NCBI GenBank assembly: GCA_032622095.1
Contig: CP136068.1
Location: 112,297,546 to 112,361,545, forward strand
Reading direction: 5' to 3'
DNA: 64,000 bases
Source of the DNA: Siphonodentalium dalli
Taxonomy: Eukaryota > Mollusca > Scaphopoda > Gadilida > Siphonodentaliidae
Shown: piece after piece, positions 24,501-39,500 of the stretch
Layout: each line of letters opens with the position of its first letter
How positions within the stretch are numbered: position 1 is the stretch's first letter
Notes under the pieces: generated by a model
Seen by the model: only the letters and a program-made list of their open reading frames with translations
The model's database searches: none
Told to the model about the DNA's origin: nothing
Translations under genes and position numbers: made by a program

Positions 24501-27500
24501 TGTGTACAGTATGTGTTTACTTGTACTCGTCCAGGTTGTGGTGAAAAGTCATACGCGTCTTGTCAAATATGACTGTGAGATTCTTTCATTGCTTCTGATA
24601 TCGTTTCAGAGTATTCGTTGTGACATCAATGGTCGATTCAGGGACATGGATAAAGGTCTCCTTTGGGGGAGGGGTGTTACCATAAAATTTCCAAATGCAT
24701 CCCTGTTGAAACAGACCAAACTCCCAAGATCTTGAAATTCCATTTGACCCCCACTCCCCTTCCTACTGTTGGAGGTGTTGAAACAAATCCATTTGACCCC
24801 AACCCCTTCCTACTGTTGGAGGGTGTTGAAACAATTCCAACTGATGGTTATCTCAGTACCAAGTTTGTTCTCAAAAGTAGTCAAGTATTCGACGGTTTGT
24901 CCAAAAAGTAGTTAAGTATTCGACGGTTTTTCCAAAAGTAGTCAAGTATTCGACGGTTTGTCCAAAAGTAGTCAAATATTCGATGGTTTGTCCAAAAAGT
25001 AGTCAAGTTTTCGACGGTTTGTCCAAAAAGTAGTCAAGTATTCAACGGTTTGTCCAAAAAGTAGTCAAGTATTCGATGGTTTGTCCAAACATTTCAAACT
25101 GATCACCAATTATATCTGGTTGGGAAACCAAACTTTGAGGACAATTTGAATAGTCTATTCATATTATAGTTATATGTAATTGTACTTTCCATGTGTGTAT
25201 ATTGTAAATAGAATTATCCTATCCCATCCTATCACAACCATTAGTTGAAATAAACATTACTTGTTGGTTAATTATTGATCAGAGCGTACTCACCTTTGCA
25301 TTTTGTGTTAGAACAACAGCAAATATTACCACTTCCGCAAGGACAAATAGTGTCACAACCACTGTGTACTAAAACAAAACAGAAAATTCGCTTTATAGTT
25401 TGGTCGTTGAGACTCAAGTTTGGTGTGAACCTAGAACAAATTGGTAACCGGGCTGTTTTTTTTGTGTGTGTGTAATTTTGTAGGACAGACCCTGGAGAAC
25501 AACATATGTGACCAATAATATATCCAAAATATCCATGGGTTTCATGGAGGGAAAGTTGTTACTTTTGGGGACAGGAAATACGAAAACGTGTAAGAAAATG
25601 GTGACAATTGTAAGTTTAGTCCAGGAACAAGGTCCACCAAGGTGCATCCCCATGACTGGACTTGATCTATTTTTTGTTCGTAAACATTTTGACGTTAACA
25701 TGTGGCTGGGTGTGTACGAGAAAGTTTTGCGGCTAAGACGGCAGCCATTTGGAGTGTACAACCACTCACTTCAATGTCGTCTAAAGTTATTAATGTGACA
25801 GAAACATACAACAAAAACTGATTATTCTTGTTGCAATGGCATAAATAAATTAAATATGCCTGCAATTTAATGCATAATTTGACTGCAAAATATAAAATGG
25901 CGGACAAAATGGCAACCCAACCGGAAGTAGTAAGATGAGCATTGCACGCTAAATTTACCAGATCATTTCCATGTATAGGCGTATATGGCTAGATATATAT
26001 ATATAGTTGCGCCATGTAATGATTTCCAATCCTAACCCGATAATACTAAGCTACAAACCACACATCTAGTATCCAAAAATCAACCTGTGAGTAGCCCAAT
26101 CCATACGACTGGCGCCCCAAAATATTGTCCCAAACCATCGGTAGGGTGTCCCAATCCACCCGATGAGTTTCACAAACCACACAGGTAGACTGAGGTAGGT
26201 AGTGCCCCAAACCACACGCAACTGGTCTCACAGTCCACACCAATAGTCCCACAAACCATGCATCTGGTATACACACAGAGTGTCAGATATGCATCGAATA
26301 TGTACATCATGCACACATATAATATTCTAAGACATCCATGGACTGTCACGTCATATATGCAACGTGCAAATGTCGTCTCAATCCATTCAACTATAGTGTC
26401 CCAAACGACATAATCAGTGACCCAATCGGCCATTCAGTTTCCCAATGCACCAAAGCAGTGTCCCATATCCATAGCGAGTGTCCCAAACCACCCAATATGT
26501 ATACTATACCAAACTTACCCAATTGATTTCCCAAACCATCCAATTGGAGTTACAAACCACGCTACAGGTGACTAGAACCACAAAACTAGCATCACATACC
26601 AGATCCAATCAGTTCCCAATCCATCCAACTGGTGTCACAAATCATCTGTCAACTGTCATCCCAATACACCACACTATTATAGTCTCCATCGAGTATTTCA
26701 GACGATCACGTGAGTTTATCAAACCAACGATTGAATTTACCGAACCATGGTAAACTCGCTGAATGGTTTGATATATTTTATGGATGGTTATGTAGGCTAG
26801 ATTGGAACACTCATTAGATGGTATGGGACATTCAGGGGGTGGATTGACACTAAATTGACGTTTAGACACTCCTGGTGGTTTGAGACAATCGCCGTGTGGT
26901 TTGGACACCCATTGGTTGATTATGGATACTCATTGGTTTGTTTGGTACACCCATTCGATGGTTTATGGTACTCAATTGACGGTTTCATACACTCATTGTG
27001 TGGTTTGTGACACCACGTACATGATTTTGGTGACTTAATGGGTGACATATATGGCAATCGTTGGATGGTTTGGAACACTCAGTGGGCTGGTTTGGACACC
27101 ATCAGTCTGTATGGTTTGTGACGCTAGCTATTTTTGGCTGGGCTGTGTTACTTATTGTGTGGTTCCAAACAACTTTTCACAAGAATAAATCTTTCACAGA
27201 ATAAGTTTCGGAAAAGATTAAAAACATTAGTAGAAACTAATTTCCTCCACATCGTCAATCATTCGGCAAACCTCGTCATTTTCCGTACTTTATAACTTTG
27301 CCTTAGATCCTTAGTAAGAGGTCAAATGTCAACGAGTCCAAAGTAATCGCCAATCTCCGTAAAGAAAACAAGGATTTGCGAGTTGAAACGAACAAAAGGT
27401 TGGGTCGATATATAGAGTTACTCCCCTTCTTCTAACGAGTTGACGCGTGTGTGCTGTACTGGTGACAGCTGGTAAACTGAATCTCATAAATGTCATGTCA

Positions 27501-30500
27501 GGAATTTTATATTCAATATCTTGTTTTATTGTTTGTATATAGCTTTGTTAAAATGTGTTATAATAATAAAAGATAAAAAGAAACTGGCAGTCAGATGCTC
27601 GTAGCCCGTTTATATATAACCATGGGTATATGCCAGATATAACCGTACTCAAAAACTGCCGTTCTTTTGACCGTGTATTTAACCATGGTGTGTGTGCCTG
27701 TGATTGTCCCTAACCTGATGCCCGGTGTTATTGCTTTGAAATGTAATCATGTTCGACTGGTGTTGTTAGATTGGTAATGAGATTAGCGGTTACTAGCATT
27801 TGATACCGTAAATCATTCAATCCTTCTGTGTAAATTACAAGCCTTAGGTTTTTCGGATGCAGCTATTTCCTGGTTCGAATCATACCTAACAGGCAGAACC
27901 CAGGTGGCAGATATAGGAGGCACCCTATCAGAGCCTAATTCTCTCACTTGTGGAGTCCCCCAAGGGTAAATCCTGGGTCATTTGTTATACCTCCTGTACG
28001 TTAATGATGCGGAGGCATCAGTCAACTGTAACCTTCTTTTGTATGCAGATGACTCAACTCTGATTGTCTCTGGCAAAAGTGTAACCTCCATTGGGCAGTG
28101 TCTCAGTACAGAACTTGAAAATCTAAGTAACTGGTTGGTAGATAATAAACTATCCCTACATTTGGGGAAAACTGAATCTATTCTTTTTTGGCTCACAACT
28201 TAAGATTCGTAAACAGTCAAAGCTAATAGTTAACTGTAAGGACATTTCAATAAATTCCACCACCTCAGTCAAATATCTAGGAGCAATATTGGACCAAAAT
28301 TTAAGTGGAGAAATGATGGCTGAGTCAGTTTTGAAGAAAATCAATTCTTGTATTAAATATTTGTATCGAAAAGCAAAATTTCTAACTCAGCACTGTAGGA
28401 AACTTATGGCTATGTCTCTTATCCAATGTAATTTTGATTATGCATGCAACTTTTGGTTCTCTCCACTTACAGTCAAAACTAAAGGAAAACTTCAGACCTC
28501 CCAAAATAGGATGGTTAGATTTATTCTTGGTCTAGAATGTTTCAGTCATATAAATTTAGATCACTTTCAACTTCTCAAGATGTTCCCAGTAGAGAATAGG
28601 ATAATTCAAAGACAATTGATACTCATGAAAAAGATCTATGATAATAATGGCCCAAATTACCTCAATTCTATGTTTTCCTTAGCAAATCCTTCCCATGACA
28701 CAATATCTGGAAAATTCAAATATAATATCCCCTCTGTTGGACCCTTTGGTTCGAAGAGTTTTATGTATTCCGGCATTAAATGCTGGAATAATGTTGTAAA
28801 GTATTTAGATCCTTCATGTAATGAGAAACAATGGAGAGCCCACATCATTGATAGAATCTGGATAGATATCAAACAAAGCGATGAAAGCATCTATAAATAC
28901 TTTTGAAATAAGTTTGAATTAAGCAAATCCCCCTTTTGATTGATAATTTTTGGCATTTACATAGTGTATATAGTTGGGAGCAATTTTCATGGTGTGGTCG
29001 AGGAGTCATGTGATCTGAGGTCAGCAGGGTCCACAATGGAATCAAATTGGCTACGCCAGCTTTTTGTGCAACCCTGTTGGCTCTAGATCTCATGAAACTT
29101 GTCCCACTCTGTGACATGTCACACTGAATCTGCTTATACTTATCTTATTGCTGATTCCATTTATACTCTACAGTCACATCTAGATTCCATTTGCAACCTC
29201 ATATAACACATATACATATGTTACCTATTCTTACTCTGTTACAATGTTTCATGATTCTAGTGCCAATAAACTTATCTTATCTTATCTTATCTTATCTTGT
29301 CTGGTCATATTTACTGTTTGAACTTTGTCTGAAATAGACGCACTTTTTATACTAGAATTTGTGCAACAGGAGCGCAGTGAAATCGCACGTCGTGTTGGTT
29401 TAAGGGTTTTAAAAAAAAGTATTTATATGACATAGAGAGGCCAACAGGAACGATACCATATATATACTATATGCGACTGCATCCAATTTGGGTTTATTGG
29501 GATGTCTTCAGTGTGGTTTTGTGGTTATGAGAGCTCATTACCCCCCTGATTTCTACTCCATATGTGGTATTCTCCTTTAAAATTTCTATTTGATTTCAAA
29601 TAGGGGTGGCACCAGGATATTCCCAACGCAGGGGCTATTATATTATCCGACACTGACCGGGGTCGGACTTTAGCTACCAGGTTGACCATTGCAGATCTCA
29701 CTGACGGGGGTGGCTATCCCTCTCCGATAGGGGTGGGTTTGTAGTCCCCTGACTTCTCCCCGGGTAGAACCTAACATAATTTAGTATCGATGATTTCTTG
29801 TCTTCAGTGAATGCAAGACCGCGCTCTTGGCATGGGGTGCCAAGCAGGAACGTGTCAACATGGGTGGTTATGCAGGGGTTTACCCCCCCCCCCCAAACTA
29901 TAGTCAAACCTAATGCAAACATTAATTAGAAAATGCACACCAAAATTAGGTTGAAAGTTTTGTCGTAGTTTGATTTTCCAACAATTTCTTAGTGAAGAAT
30001 GTTGTTTTTAGACCAACATTTGAAAATTTCCCTTTCATTTGCAAAATTCTGGACTGAAATGGCCATCGGTAGGCAATTTTTGAAACTTAAGGGTGGGTGT
30101 CAGGTTAAAAACCTCCCCGAATTGGAAATGCTGAGGCCAGTCTAAATGCTAGAATTGTCAAATTTTCATGTTCAGATTTTCAAAATGTTCTCACATCGGG
30201 CCTATAACCATTGACCGACACGTGTGTTCTGTGCCTTTCCCAGTAGTTACTTGCTAATTAATTTAAGAAAAAATATATCGGGGTGTAAATTTGTCTCGCG
30301 TTATACCACTAGATGTTAGGATTTTTAATATTATACTGTGCTGAACCATCTTTTTCACCTCACCCATGCATAGCTAGTGGCCACAAGACTACTGGTCCAT
30401 TTATAATAGGCTAACATCTAGTAGTCTGTGATGGAACATTTGGGAAAAACCAAAGCACAAGCGGTATGCAAATTGAATAACGCAAACTTGTGAGTTTGGT

Positions 30501-33500
30501 GTGGTTCAATGGGTGGGATACAGTTGGAAATTCCGAGATGGAGACCACCCCAACGAAAGCCTTCAAGCCAAGTCCCAAGTGCCAAATATCCCAGTCTCCC
30601 AGACCCAATCAGTGGTTCCCCTCGCTACTTAGTTTCTGCTTTCGGCTAGGGCTATTTGTTTTCTATCCGAGAATACACTACACCGGCGGCAATATATTGA
30701 CCATACTCTGAATGAAAATGCTTCCGTGCGAACACACGGTAATGTCGTGCTGCAATTAAGACGATAATTGTGTTGTAGAAATGATACGGAAGACCGATTG
30801 TCAAAAAACGCAACATAAAAATACACAGGGCAAGGGTTGTCGATCCAAACTGTGGAGTGTGTTTTCATTGTGTATTTCTCGCATATACCCATGGTTATAT
30901 ATAAACGGGCTACGAGCATCTGACTGTTATTGTGTGGTTTGGGACATGAGACACTCGTTGCGTGGTTTTACGCTCCCTGTATGCATGTATTTTGATACTA
31001 GTTTAGTTGCTTTGGACACTCATCTGGTGGCAGATAGGACAATTTTAGTTAGAAATCAATGAAACAAAAATATTTTTTGACTTTCCATCACAAACAAATT
31101 ATGACATTGAACTATATGGCATGTAGCGCTTGGGGGGTGAGATTCAAAACTTACTACCCGACACCCTTCGGAAAGAAGCTTAGAGAAATGTAAATCTGAA
31201 ATAAATAAACTTGTCCTGAAGTACAACTAAGACCTTTAACCCTTTACCCAACAGAAGGCCCCTGTGCCAATGCATTCTCTTATATATGCGAGTCGACCAT
31301 TTTTTTTAGGCCAATGCATTCTCTTATATATGCGAGGCGACCTATGGTCGACTCGCATATATAAGAGAATACATTGGCACAGGGCATAACTGTAACTATC
31401 ACAATGTGGGTCAAGGAGCCGGTTCCAATGATATCCATATTTGTATGGTTCTATTGAGACAGACCGAAGATATTTTAGGCTGTTGAAGCTTTATTTGGCC
31501 GGTTTTGGCCGTTTTGTTGGGTAAAGGGTTAAGCCTCGATCATTGATGCATGAAACATTACTGTGACCACCAATTGCTATACCAATCAGTGCATCAATCC
31601 AATCGGTGAAGTATTGCATGCCTATGAACTCACATCAATAGGTCTGACATAGAGACTGCTTGTCATTTAGTGTAATAGAAGTTGTTCCAGCAGACTAACA
31701 GAAGTGGTATGGAATAATGCTAGATAATGGGCTGGTTGGCAGACTAATCATGAAATAGTTAGAAACTACGGAATGTGTCTATCCTGCACACTGATCTGGT
31801 TTTTTTAGGCCAATGCATTCTCTTATATATGCGAGGCGACCTATGGTCGACTCGCATATATAAGAGAATGCATTGGCACAGGGACCTTCTGTTGGGTAAA
31901 GGGTTAACATCTCACCAGCTATTATTTTTCACCACCTGGAATATTAAGTGGCCCAGTAAAAGTCGACGAGATGGCAGTCTCAGACCAAATTGCGGAGGAG
32001 GATGGATAACTCTAAAATCAAGTGGCTTTTTTTGTGTCAGATATTTGACAAACCGGCATAATTTCGTTGAACAAAATTTTGATAAAAACAGGTTTTGGGC
32101 AATTTTATACTATAGTTGGCGGCGGTGGTTAGCATTATTTTTGGGCAATTAATAGATTCTGATAACGGAAGCGGCATTTAAAAAAATATTGTAGTTGTTG
32201 GAATCTGATGATATGGGGACCATCGAATCGGATTGAGTACCTTTAAGTTGCATAACTTGTGCTCCTATCCCCAGTGGTTATTCCCTTCGTCATTCAATAT
32301 ACTTCCACATCATCATTTAATTGTCAATGCTGTATATATTGGGAGATACAATAAATATGTTACAAACGAAAAGACCTAGGTTTGCAGATGTCAGCAATTT
32401 ATAAAAAAAAAATTCCAGCCTGGTGAATATCCTCTCTATGCATTTATTTTCAAAATATGTCAACTCTAGTTGAATTGGAGCCTTAACAACTGGTATGCTA
32501 TGGATATGTTTACACAATGTCAACAGTGACACTGAGTTCACTGTCCTGAGCCATATAGCCAAAACGCATGTTCGGTTCGTGTAATATAGCTTGTAGGGGG
32601 GGGTATTTCTCACTGGATATGCAGTGGACACGCAGTCTTATGTATAATTTGTTTTTGTAAAAGTTGATGCATATACCTTATACTAGTGTGTAAGTGCACC
32701 TGATGGGTTACTCTATTTGTCCACTTTATATACATCGATTCATTAGAATTCCCATTTAGCAGTATTTAATTTTAACCACCCAGGTATATTTAGCATACTA
32801 TGATCACACACTGACCTGGAAATTGCAATGCATTTATGTGCATGGTAGACAAATGCCTATCAGCCCTGCAGTATTTGAAAAAAAATCATATTTGCCAAAT
32901 ATCCATTTTTGTTTAAATTAAAACACCTTCTGAAACAGGTTAAACTGTCATTTTAACTAAAGCAGATAATTTCCCAGTCATCTGGTTGATACCGGTGTGG
33001 TTTTATGCGGGTATAGAAAAAAATAAGTGAAATTTAGGGGTGGGTGTAAAACAATTGGGAGTAATAAATTTTGTTGTTACAGGTTTGGGGGTTGTGGGTC
33101 CCCGAAAATGCCAGATGCCAAAAATGGCATACCTTCCTGCAATTGTTCACAAGGCTGTTGTACTGCCCGCATGACGGTTTATATGATGACCAGCGTGATT
33201 AGTTTGCCATACCAGCACCATGACAATTCAGCAGGAACGACCCACCATCATCATGGAATATTGGCAGGACCACTTAACCAGGGGTGAGCATTTGCTATAC
33301 AGATTAAATCTCACACCGTGTAAATACAGCCCAAGATATAATTTTGCAGCAGCAAATCGTATAAATGCTTCATCTCCTGAGGCCACTGACACACCCTGAT
33401 GATTGCTCTACTAAAGGAATCACTGAACTAAATGGTTTCCCATAGGCGACAGTGTTAACGTTTCGGCCAAATTCACTGAATTGAAGCCTGCAGGCCATAC

Positions 33501-36500
33501 CAGTGATGTTTACCCAAGCTCAACTGGTGCCAACTGGTGTCAAATGCTAGATTGACACCAGTTGATCACGAAAATGCAAGAAAAACCATAGGTTGTGTGT
33601 TTACTTTTTAAAATAAATCCCCAAGTGTACGACAGGGCTATCCCACAGCCAAATTTGGTCTGGAAAAACCCAGAACTACAGCAGCTAGTTAAATCAATTT
33701 CCCACTCACAAAAATCCATTTCCCAATTAATTCACCAGTTAAAATTATTTAGATATGATGTACAAATCAAATAAACGCGATGTCATCCTTTAATAACGTG
33801 TCGCATGTATCAGATGAAGGTCATTCTTCAGTTACCTTCACCTTTAGCAATTCCACGGTCTACTCGCTCCCCGACTCTGGAAGACATTTAGCTCCCTGAT
33901 TCCTTAAGAGCAGAAATACAGACACCCGCATTTCTTAGCGGTGCGGGCAAAACTGAACACCCTCGTCATTTCCTAAAATATTTATCTGCTTCCGAGCAAA
34001 TTCCATTTCTTTCATCAAAGACGAAGTTAGCGATCCAGTATTCCATTTATATCCACAAACATGTGTGGCTGTCGATGTTTACTTGTCGTTTTTTCATCTG
34101 TTGACTTTGTCAATTTAATCTTTGCGGAAACTGATTATTTGAACAGATTTGATGGGTCTTTAACAAACAAACGTCAGCACAATGTGTCTTGTGTGTTAAA
34201 TGGCGAATTGTTGTAACGAAAGTATCAAACCACATCATCTCTAGTATACGAAACCGCTTGTAAGCTGACAGCTCTGATCTTATCAACAACTGGGGCGGCG
34301 GAGACTGCTTAACTCTTTCATGACTGGAGCTTCCTCAATGTTCCCCAAAACTCTGTGCCAATGCATTCTCTTATATATACATATACAAGAGAATGGATTC
34401 GCCTAACAAATTGTGTATCAGTTTCTAAAAAAATTATTAAATGTAAGAAAAAATGAAAAAAAAAATGATAAAAATTTGTTAAAGAATGTAAGAAATACTG
34501 ATAAAATATGATAAAATTGTAAAAGAATATCAGAAAAAAAAGATATTTTTTTTTAAAGAATGTAAGAAATACTGATAAAATATGATAAAATTGTTAAAGA
34601 GTATAAGAAAAAATTCAAAAAATTTGTTAAAGAATGTAAGAAATACTGATAAAATATGATAAAATTGTTAAAGAATATAAGAAAAAATTATAAAAATTGG
34701 CACTCAGCAACTTAGAAATTGTCACTCTTTATCGTTCAGTTTAAATTCAATGTAAATAGAAAGTTACTGGAATTTCGCTGATCAAATAAACAACAATCTG
34801 TGCGAATGACACTGTATCGTAGATTTTAGAAATATGTTTTTATTTTCAAAAGATGTCCCCAACATGTAATTCTGAGGTATGAATAATAATCTCCCTTTGA
34901 AATCCAACAATATCTGGCACTGTCTGATGTATATGTAATAGTTTGAATATAGGCTCAATAATATCATGTAATACCCGTGCCTTTAATTGAAATGAAATTA
35001 TATGAATTGTTGCTTCAATTAGCTTTAAAAATTAGCCAACTCATTGGCTGCGGACACACATACCACAGTAGCGATGGTATAGTAGGTGTGACAATTTATT
35101 ATGGTGGAGTTTGGTGACAATTGGTTGTCATAATTAATATGCCATAGCAGGCCATGTCGCCCTCTGCAAATTCGCACAATGAGTCTACCAAGCTCGACCA
35201 GCGACGGTCGATCTCTCAATGATGTATCTACCTGAATGTCTTCTCGATGTTGATCTGTACTCAACACGCAATGTTATATTTTGCATGCTAACACACAAGT
35301 CCACTTGATAACTTAATGAATAACCCATCTCAACAGCCATGATTGTTCTTACTAATGAAATTAATATAAGTAGATAAACATGCATGCATTGAGATCATAT
35401 AAAAACGTACCACAATACTGGTATGTGATTCAATGAGGAATTGCCACCAGGCCACGGTCAAACACAATTCTGGACGATCTATCGTGCAATTATATATATC
35501 GTCGTGAATACAATTTAGCAAAACGCAATGGGCTACATGTACCGGTATAATATAATCACGAGTTTCCAACCCGCTGATGCAAACAGTGTTTTCTAGTGAC
35601 TAATACTCAAACATGGTGCAACTGGTAAGAACAGTACAAAACTATGTGATATAATTCCAATATCGTAATGTTTCCTAATTAATATTTGATAAATATGTTG
35701 ATTGGAAACAAACTGCTTCACACATTTTCCTACCTCGAACCACCCACAACCCTCTCTGTGGATGTGGATACCCCACCCTCAAGCTGTGATATTGGAGAAG
35801 TTTTTCAGCGTCATCTTAAATGTTATGGTGTTGTCGTAGTAGTTGCACATATTGGTGCCTTTCCAATAATAATAGAATTCCATCTATTCCGGTTGGATAC
35901 TCAGATATCATATACTCACCACTATCAGCATTATCTTTATTTGGCAGCATGCACCACAACATCCGAAAATCCCTATGACGAAGACAAAACATCCAGAACC
36001 AATGAGAATGTAAGGCGTGTTTCGCACCACTGATCCGATGTCAATGTCGGACTCTGGTGTCACCGGGAGTGACTTCAGAATTGGTTCTATGTAAGGATCT
36101 ATAACCGTTCCACCAAATGCCATGGAACATCCTATACCGACAAGAACCACACCAAATACCTGTAATTTGTTTTAAATGTACTATAGTGACAGACTACAGT
36201 TGTATTACCATATAGGCTATTGCCACCACATTGGTTCAAGGCGGGATACATGTACGTTCACGGGTTATGGATCTTTGCACAGCCAGCTGTCGATCAAATC
36301 GTGATTAGCACTTACATTATATTTTCAATAAATCAGCGACGAAGCCAGTGGTTTGCCACATTGAACATTCAATGACATCGTGACGATGTTATTAGGAGAG
36401 TGATTCACGAATACCCGTCAACACAGAAATCTTGAGTGGCGAGGATTATAGTGAGCGCTATACCGGTATGTAGTAAACGACTTGGTAGCATATATATGAC

Positions 36501-39500
36501 CCGCCATATCAAATCCAGTCGTAAGTCGGGATTTTTTTACCCTGTGCCAATGCATTCTCTTATATATGCGAGTCGACCATAGGTCGCCTCGCATATATAA
36601 GAGAATGCATTGGCCTAACAATTTTTTTTAAATAAATGTTTCTTACTATTTTTAGGACATAAAAAACATCCATTATCCTGCAGGGAGCCCCACACATATA
36701 TAGAAGCATATACAAGAGTGTCGTCTGCTCATGTTTGTATGGGGCTCTGTATGGGTTAAATTATAAAATTGTTAAAGAATACAAGAAAATATTATTAAAA
36801 TTGTAAAAAATTGTTAGGCCAATGCATTCTCTTATATATGCGAGGCGACCTATGGTCGACTCGCATATATAAGAGAATGCATTGGCACAGGGTAAACAAA
36901 ATCCCGACTTACGACTGGATTTGATATGGCGGGTCACATATCGCATATAATCTTTATACGTACAGAATTGTAACCGAATTTGGCTTTTGTTTACATAACA
37001 CAGCGTACGAACTTGACAATAACATACTATTTACGCGGTATTTATTATTGGTATATAATAACAAAGAATGTCTGTGTTTAGTATTTACAGAGGTTTTAAC
37101 TATTTTAACAGCCATACCCACCGCGAAGGCCATATGTGCCTTTACTTTTCCACATCGGAAACATCCTCAAAATCCTATAGTTTTTATATTTTGCACCATT
37201 TTGAGATGCATGATTCCTAGTTTTGTAGGCTTTCCTGTTTCACCGAAGGCTCGGCTGTTTTCATAAATAAAATCTGATAATATGATACCTATACAGCACA
37301 AGTCTCGTTTGAAGTGAGGTTTGGTGGCAATGAAAAGCCTATTGTTAATCGTGCTCAGTATGGATGTCATAATCATAAATTTCGAAACATGCATGCATGA
37401 GTACCCATAACAAGACGACCAATAACCAAGTTTAGACAATAGACTGTGTTAGGCCAGTATAGATACACACAGACTGGTATAAATCCTAACAGAACTGATA
37501 TTATTATATCTTTATTTTCCTCCATTTACTGAAGAGTCATAAATAATGATACAAACAATAGTACATGTAATATGAACATACAATGATCCAAGGTAAACTA
37601 GAAAATAATATAGTAAACAGAATTATACAATACGTGAGTATGATGTAGACGAGTGGCGCTCGCACTCGAATGATTATATACATATGACATTGTAGTGAGA
37701 TTATGATAATAGTGATGATTAGTGATAATGCTAGTGGCAATATTGGTGGTGATAATGGTAAGGAAGATGACTATGGCGTTTAACAATGGTGATGATTATT
37801 ATGCCGACGACGACGACGATGATGATGATGATGGTGATGTGGTCGTGATGATGATGATCACATCGAAGACGATGATGATGATGATGATGATGGATGACGA
37901 TGACAATGGTTATGATGATTATGATGACGACGACGGCGATAATGATTAAGATGATGATGCAGATGGTGATGATGATAACATCGAAGACGATGACGAGGAT
38001 GATGGTGACGATGACGACGGCGATGATGATGAAGATGGTAATGCTGTTGGATGTGATGATAATGATGACAATGGGGACGAAGACTTACGGTTAAGTATAG
38101 TATAGCTGTCGATGCTAGCTTCAGCCCACATCATATAATATAGTCAAGATGTATATAATTGTAAACCGACACACCGTGTTACTCATAGTTAATCATAGTA
38201 ATGTCTGACTGATTTGGATTGTTCAATTGACTAGGGTGTATTTCTCTGCAGGAATGCGCTGTACCACAGCCATAATTTTGCAGTAATTGTTACCATAAAG
38301 TTGAGAAAGGCGTCAATATCATCAAGTGTTGTATATATATCGCTAGTACCATGAGCCAAATGAAGCAAGATCATTTCGTCCATTGAAAGACCGTCAATAA
38401 TAACATAGCAGTCTACGCCATAACGATCAATGATATCAAAACACATATTATTTCGTATTGTTGTCAGGGAACTGCATTCAATGAGAACGTGCTGTACTTT
38501 ATCAAGATATGTTTTAAGACAGTTAGGGCACTGGATTGGTGACTCGATTAAGTACGTGGTTGCGTCGATCACAAGAGCTGTTGTTAGATAAGAATGTTTA
38601 TTGTATGAAAATTTTCTACAGAGTCGCCAAAGATCAGACATGCTTAGGTTTGCATGTACATTCCGAAACCGATTGAATGATAAGTCCATGTCTGTTCTAA
38701 TTTTCCAATCTGACTCGGTTACATTTCGAATATTGTTTCTCGTTAGCGCCTTCCATGACTCTTTCGATGGGAATAATCCAGACCTGATGTACTCAGATAC
38801 TGCATTCATCAGGTTGTATTTCTCGAGTAATGAGAACACTTCGCTGATAAAAGTCGTTGTCGTGTTTAATGAGTGAATGTAATCAAAGAGCCTAGTCTCA
38901 AAGATTGTTTTACATGCTTTTCCAGGCTTTAGTCGACAAAGGGATCCAAAGAGTGAAATCTTTCTGGCATCAATACTAACTTGAAGTGGGTATATTCCTA
39001 GCAGGCCAGTAACGACATCGGTCCTGCATCGGACAGGTAGGCCTTGAATACGCTTCAAGCAAAATCTGTGAACTCTTTCAAGCTTGATTAAGTTTGAATT
39101 TGATAAGCCACAGAGAAATTCTGAACCGTACAGTCCACGAGAAAGTACCTCTGATTTATATATCACCGTTGAACTCTGAGGTGTTATGCCTCCTGCGTAC
39201 AAACCAGCAGTGCTTAACATAAGATATGTTGACCGAAGTTTTGAGCTAACACTTTCTGTAAGAGTATTTGGAAAGTCACTTTTATGCAATGGTATGCCCA
39301 GGTGCGTTATTGAATCAGTTTTGTTAACTGCTATGCCATTTAGCATCCATGAGCGATTGATGGAGGCATGTTTAGATTTCTCATTGAATACAATTACCTG
39401 ACATTTCTGCTGGTTATACAAATATCGCCATTGCTTACTGTAATGACCACAAATATCACATAATTTGTGTATACCATATGATGAAAGGGAGAGGAGGGTC

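Larger units (their letters stand above)
27588..30926. mobile_element. Block bounded by a perfect 46-bp inverted repeat
   Basis: 27588-27633 (starting CAGTCAGATGCTCGTAGCCC) is the exact reverse complement of 30881-30926. The minisatellite before 27175 resumes directly at 30927, so this block, or a slightly larger one, interrupted the array. It contains a decayed LINE. No matching target duplication was seen at the borders, so composite insertion or inversion remains possible. Confidence 0.6.

Noticed and set aside
27320-27440. Short coding-like frame (SKVIANLRKENKDLRVETNK)
   Set aside because: Charged, coiled-coil-like and bounded by stops, about 42 codons, but with no splice partner, no recognised family and a repeat-rich setting; not enough to call.
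35686-36033. 115-codon plus-strand frame
   Set aside because: Overlaps tetraspanin exon 2 on the opposite strand; no domain; shadow.
37722-38134. Met/Asp- or Ser-rich proteins on both strands
   Set aside because: Trinucleotide repeat (GAT/GAC)n; open frames follow from composition.
38601-39401. Plus-strand frames of 71-91 codons
   Set aside because: Shadows of the minus-strand LINE reading frame.
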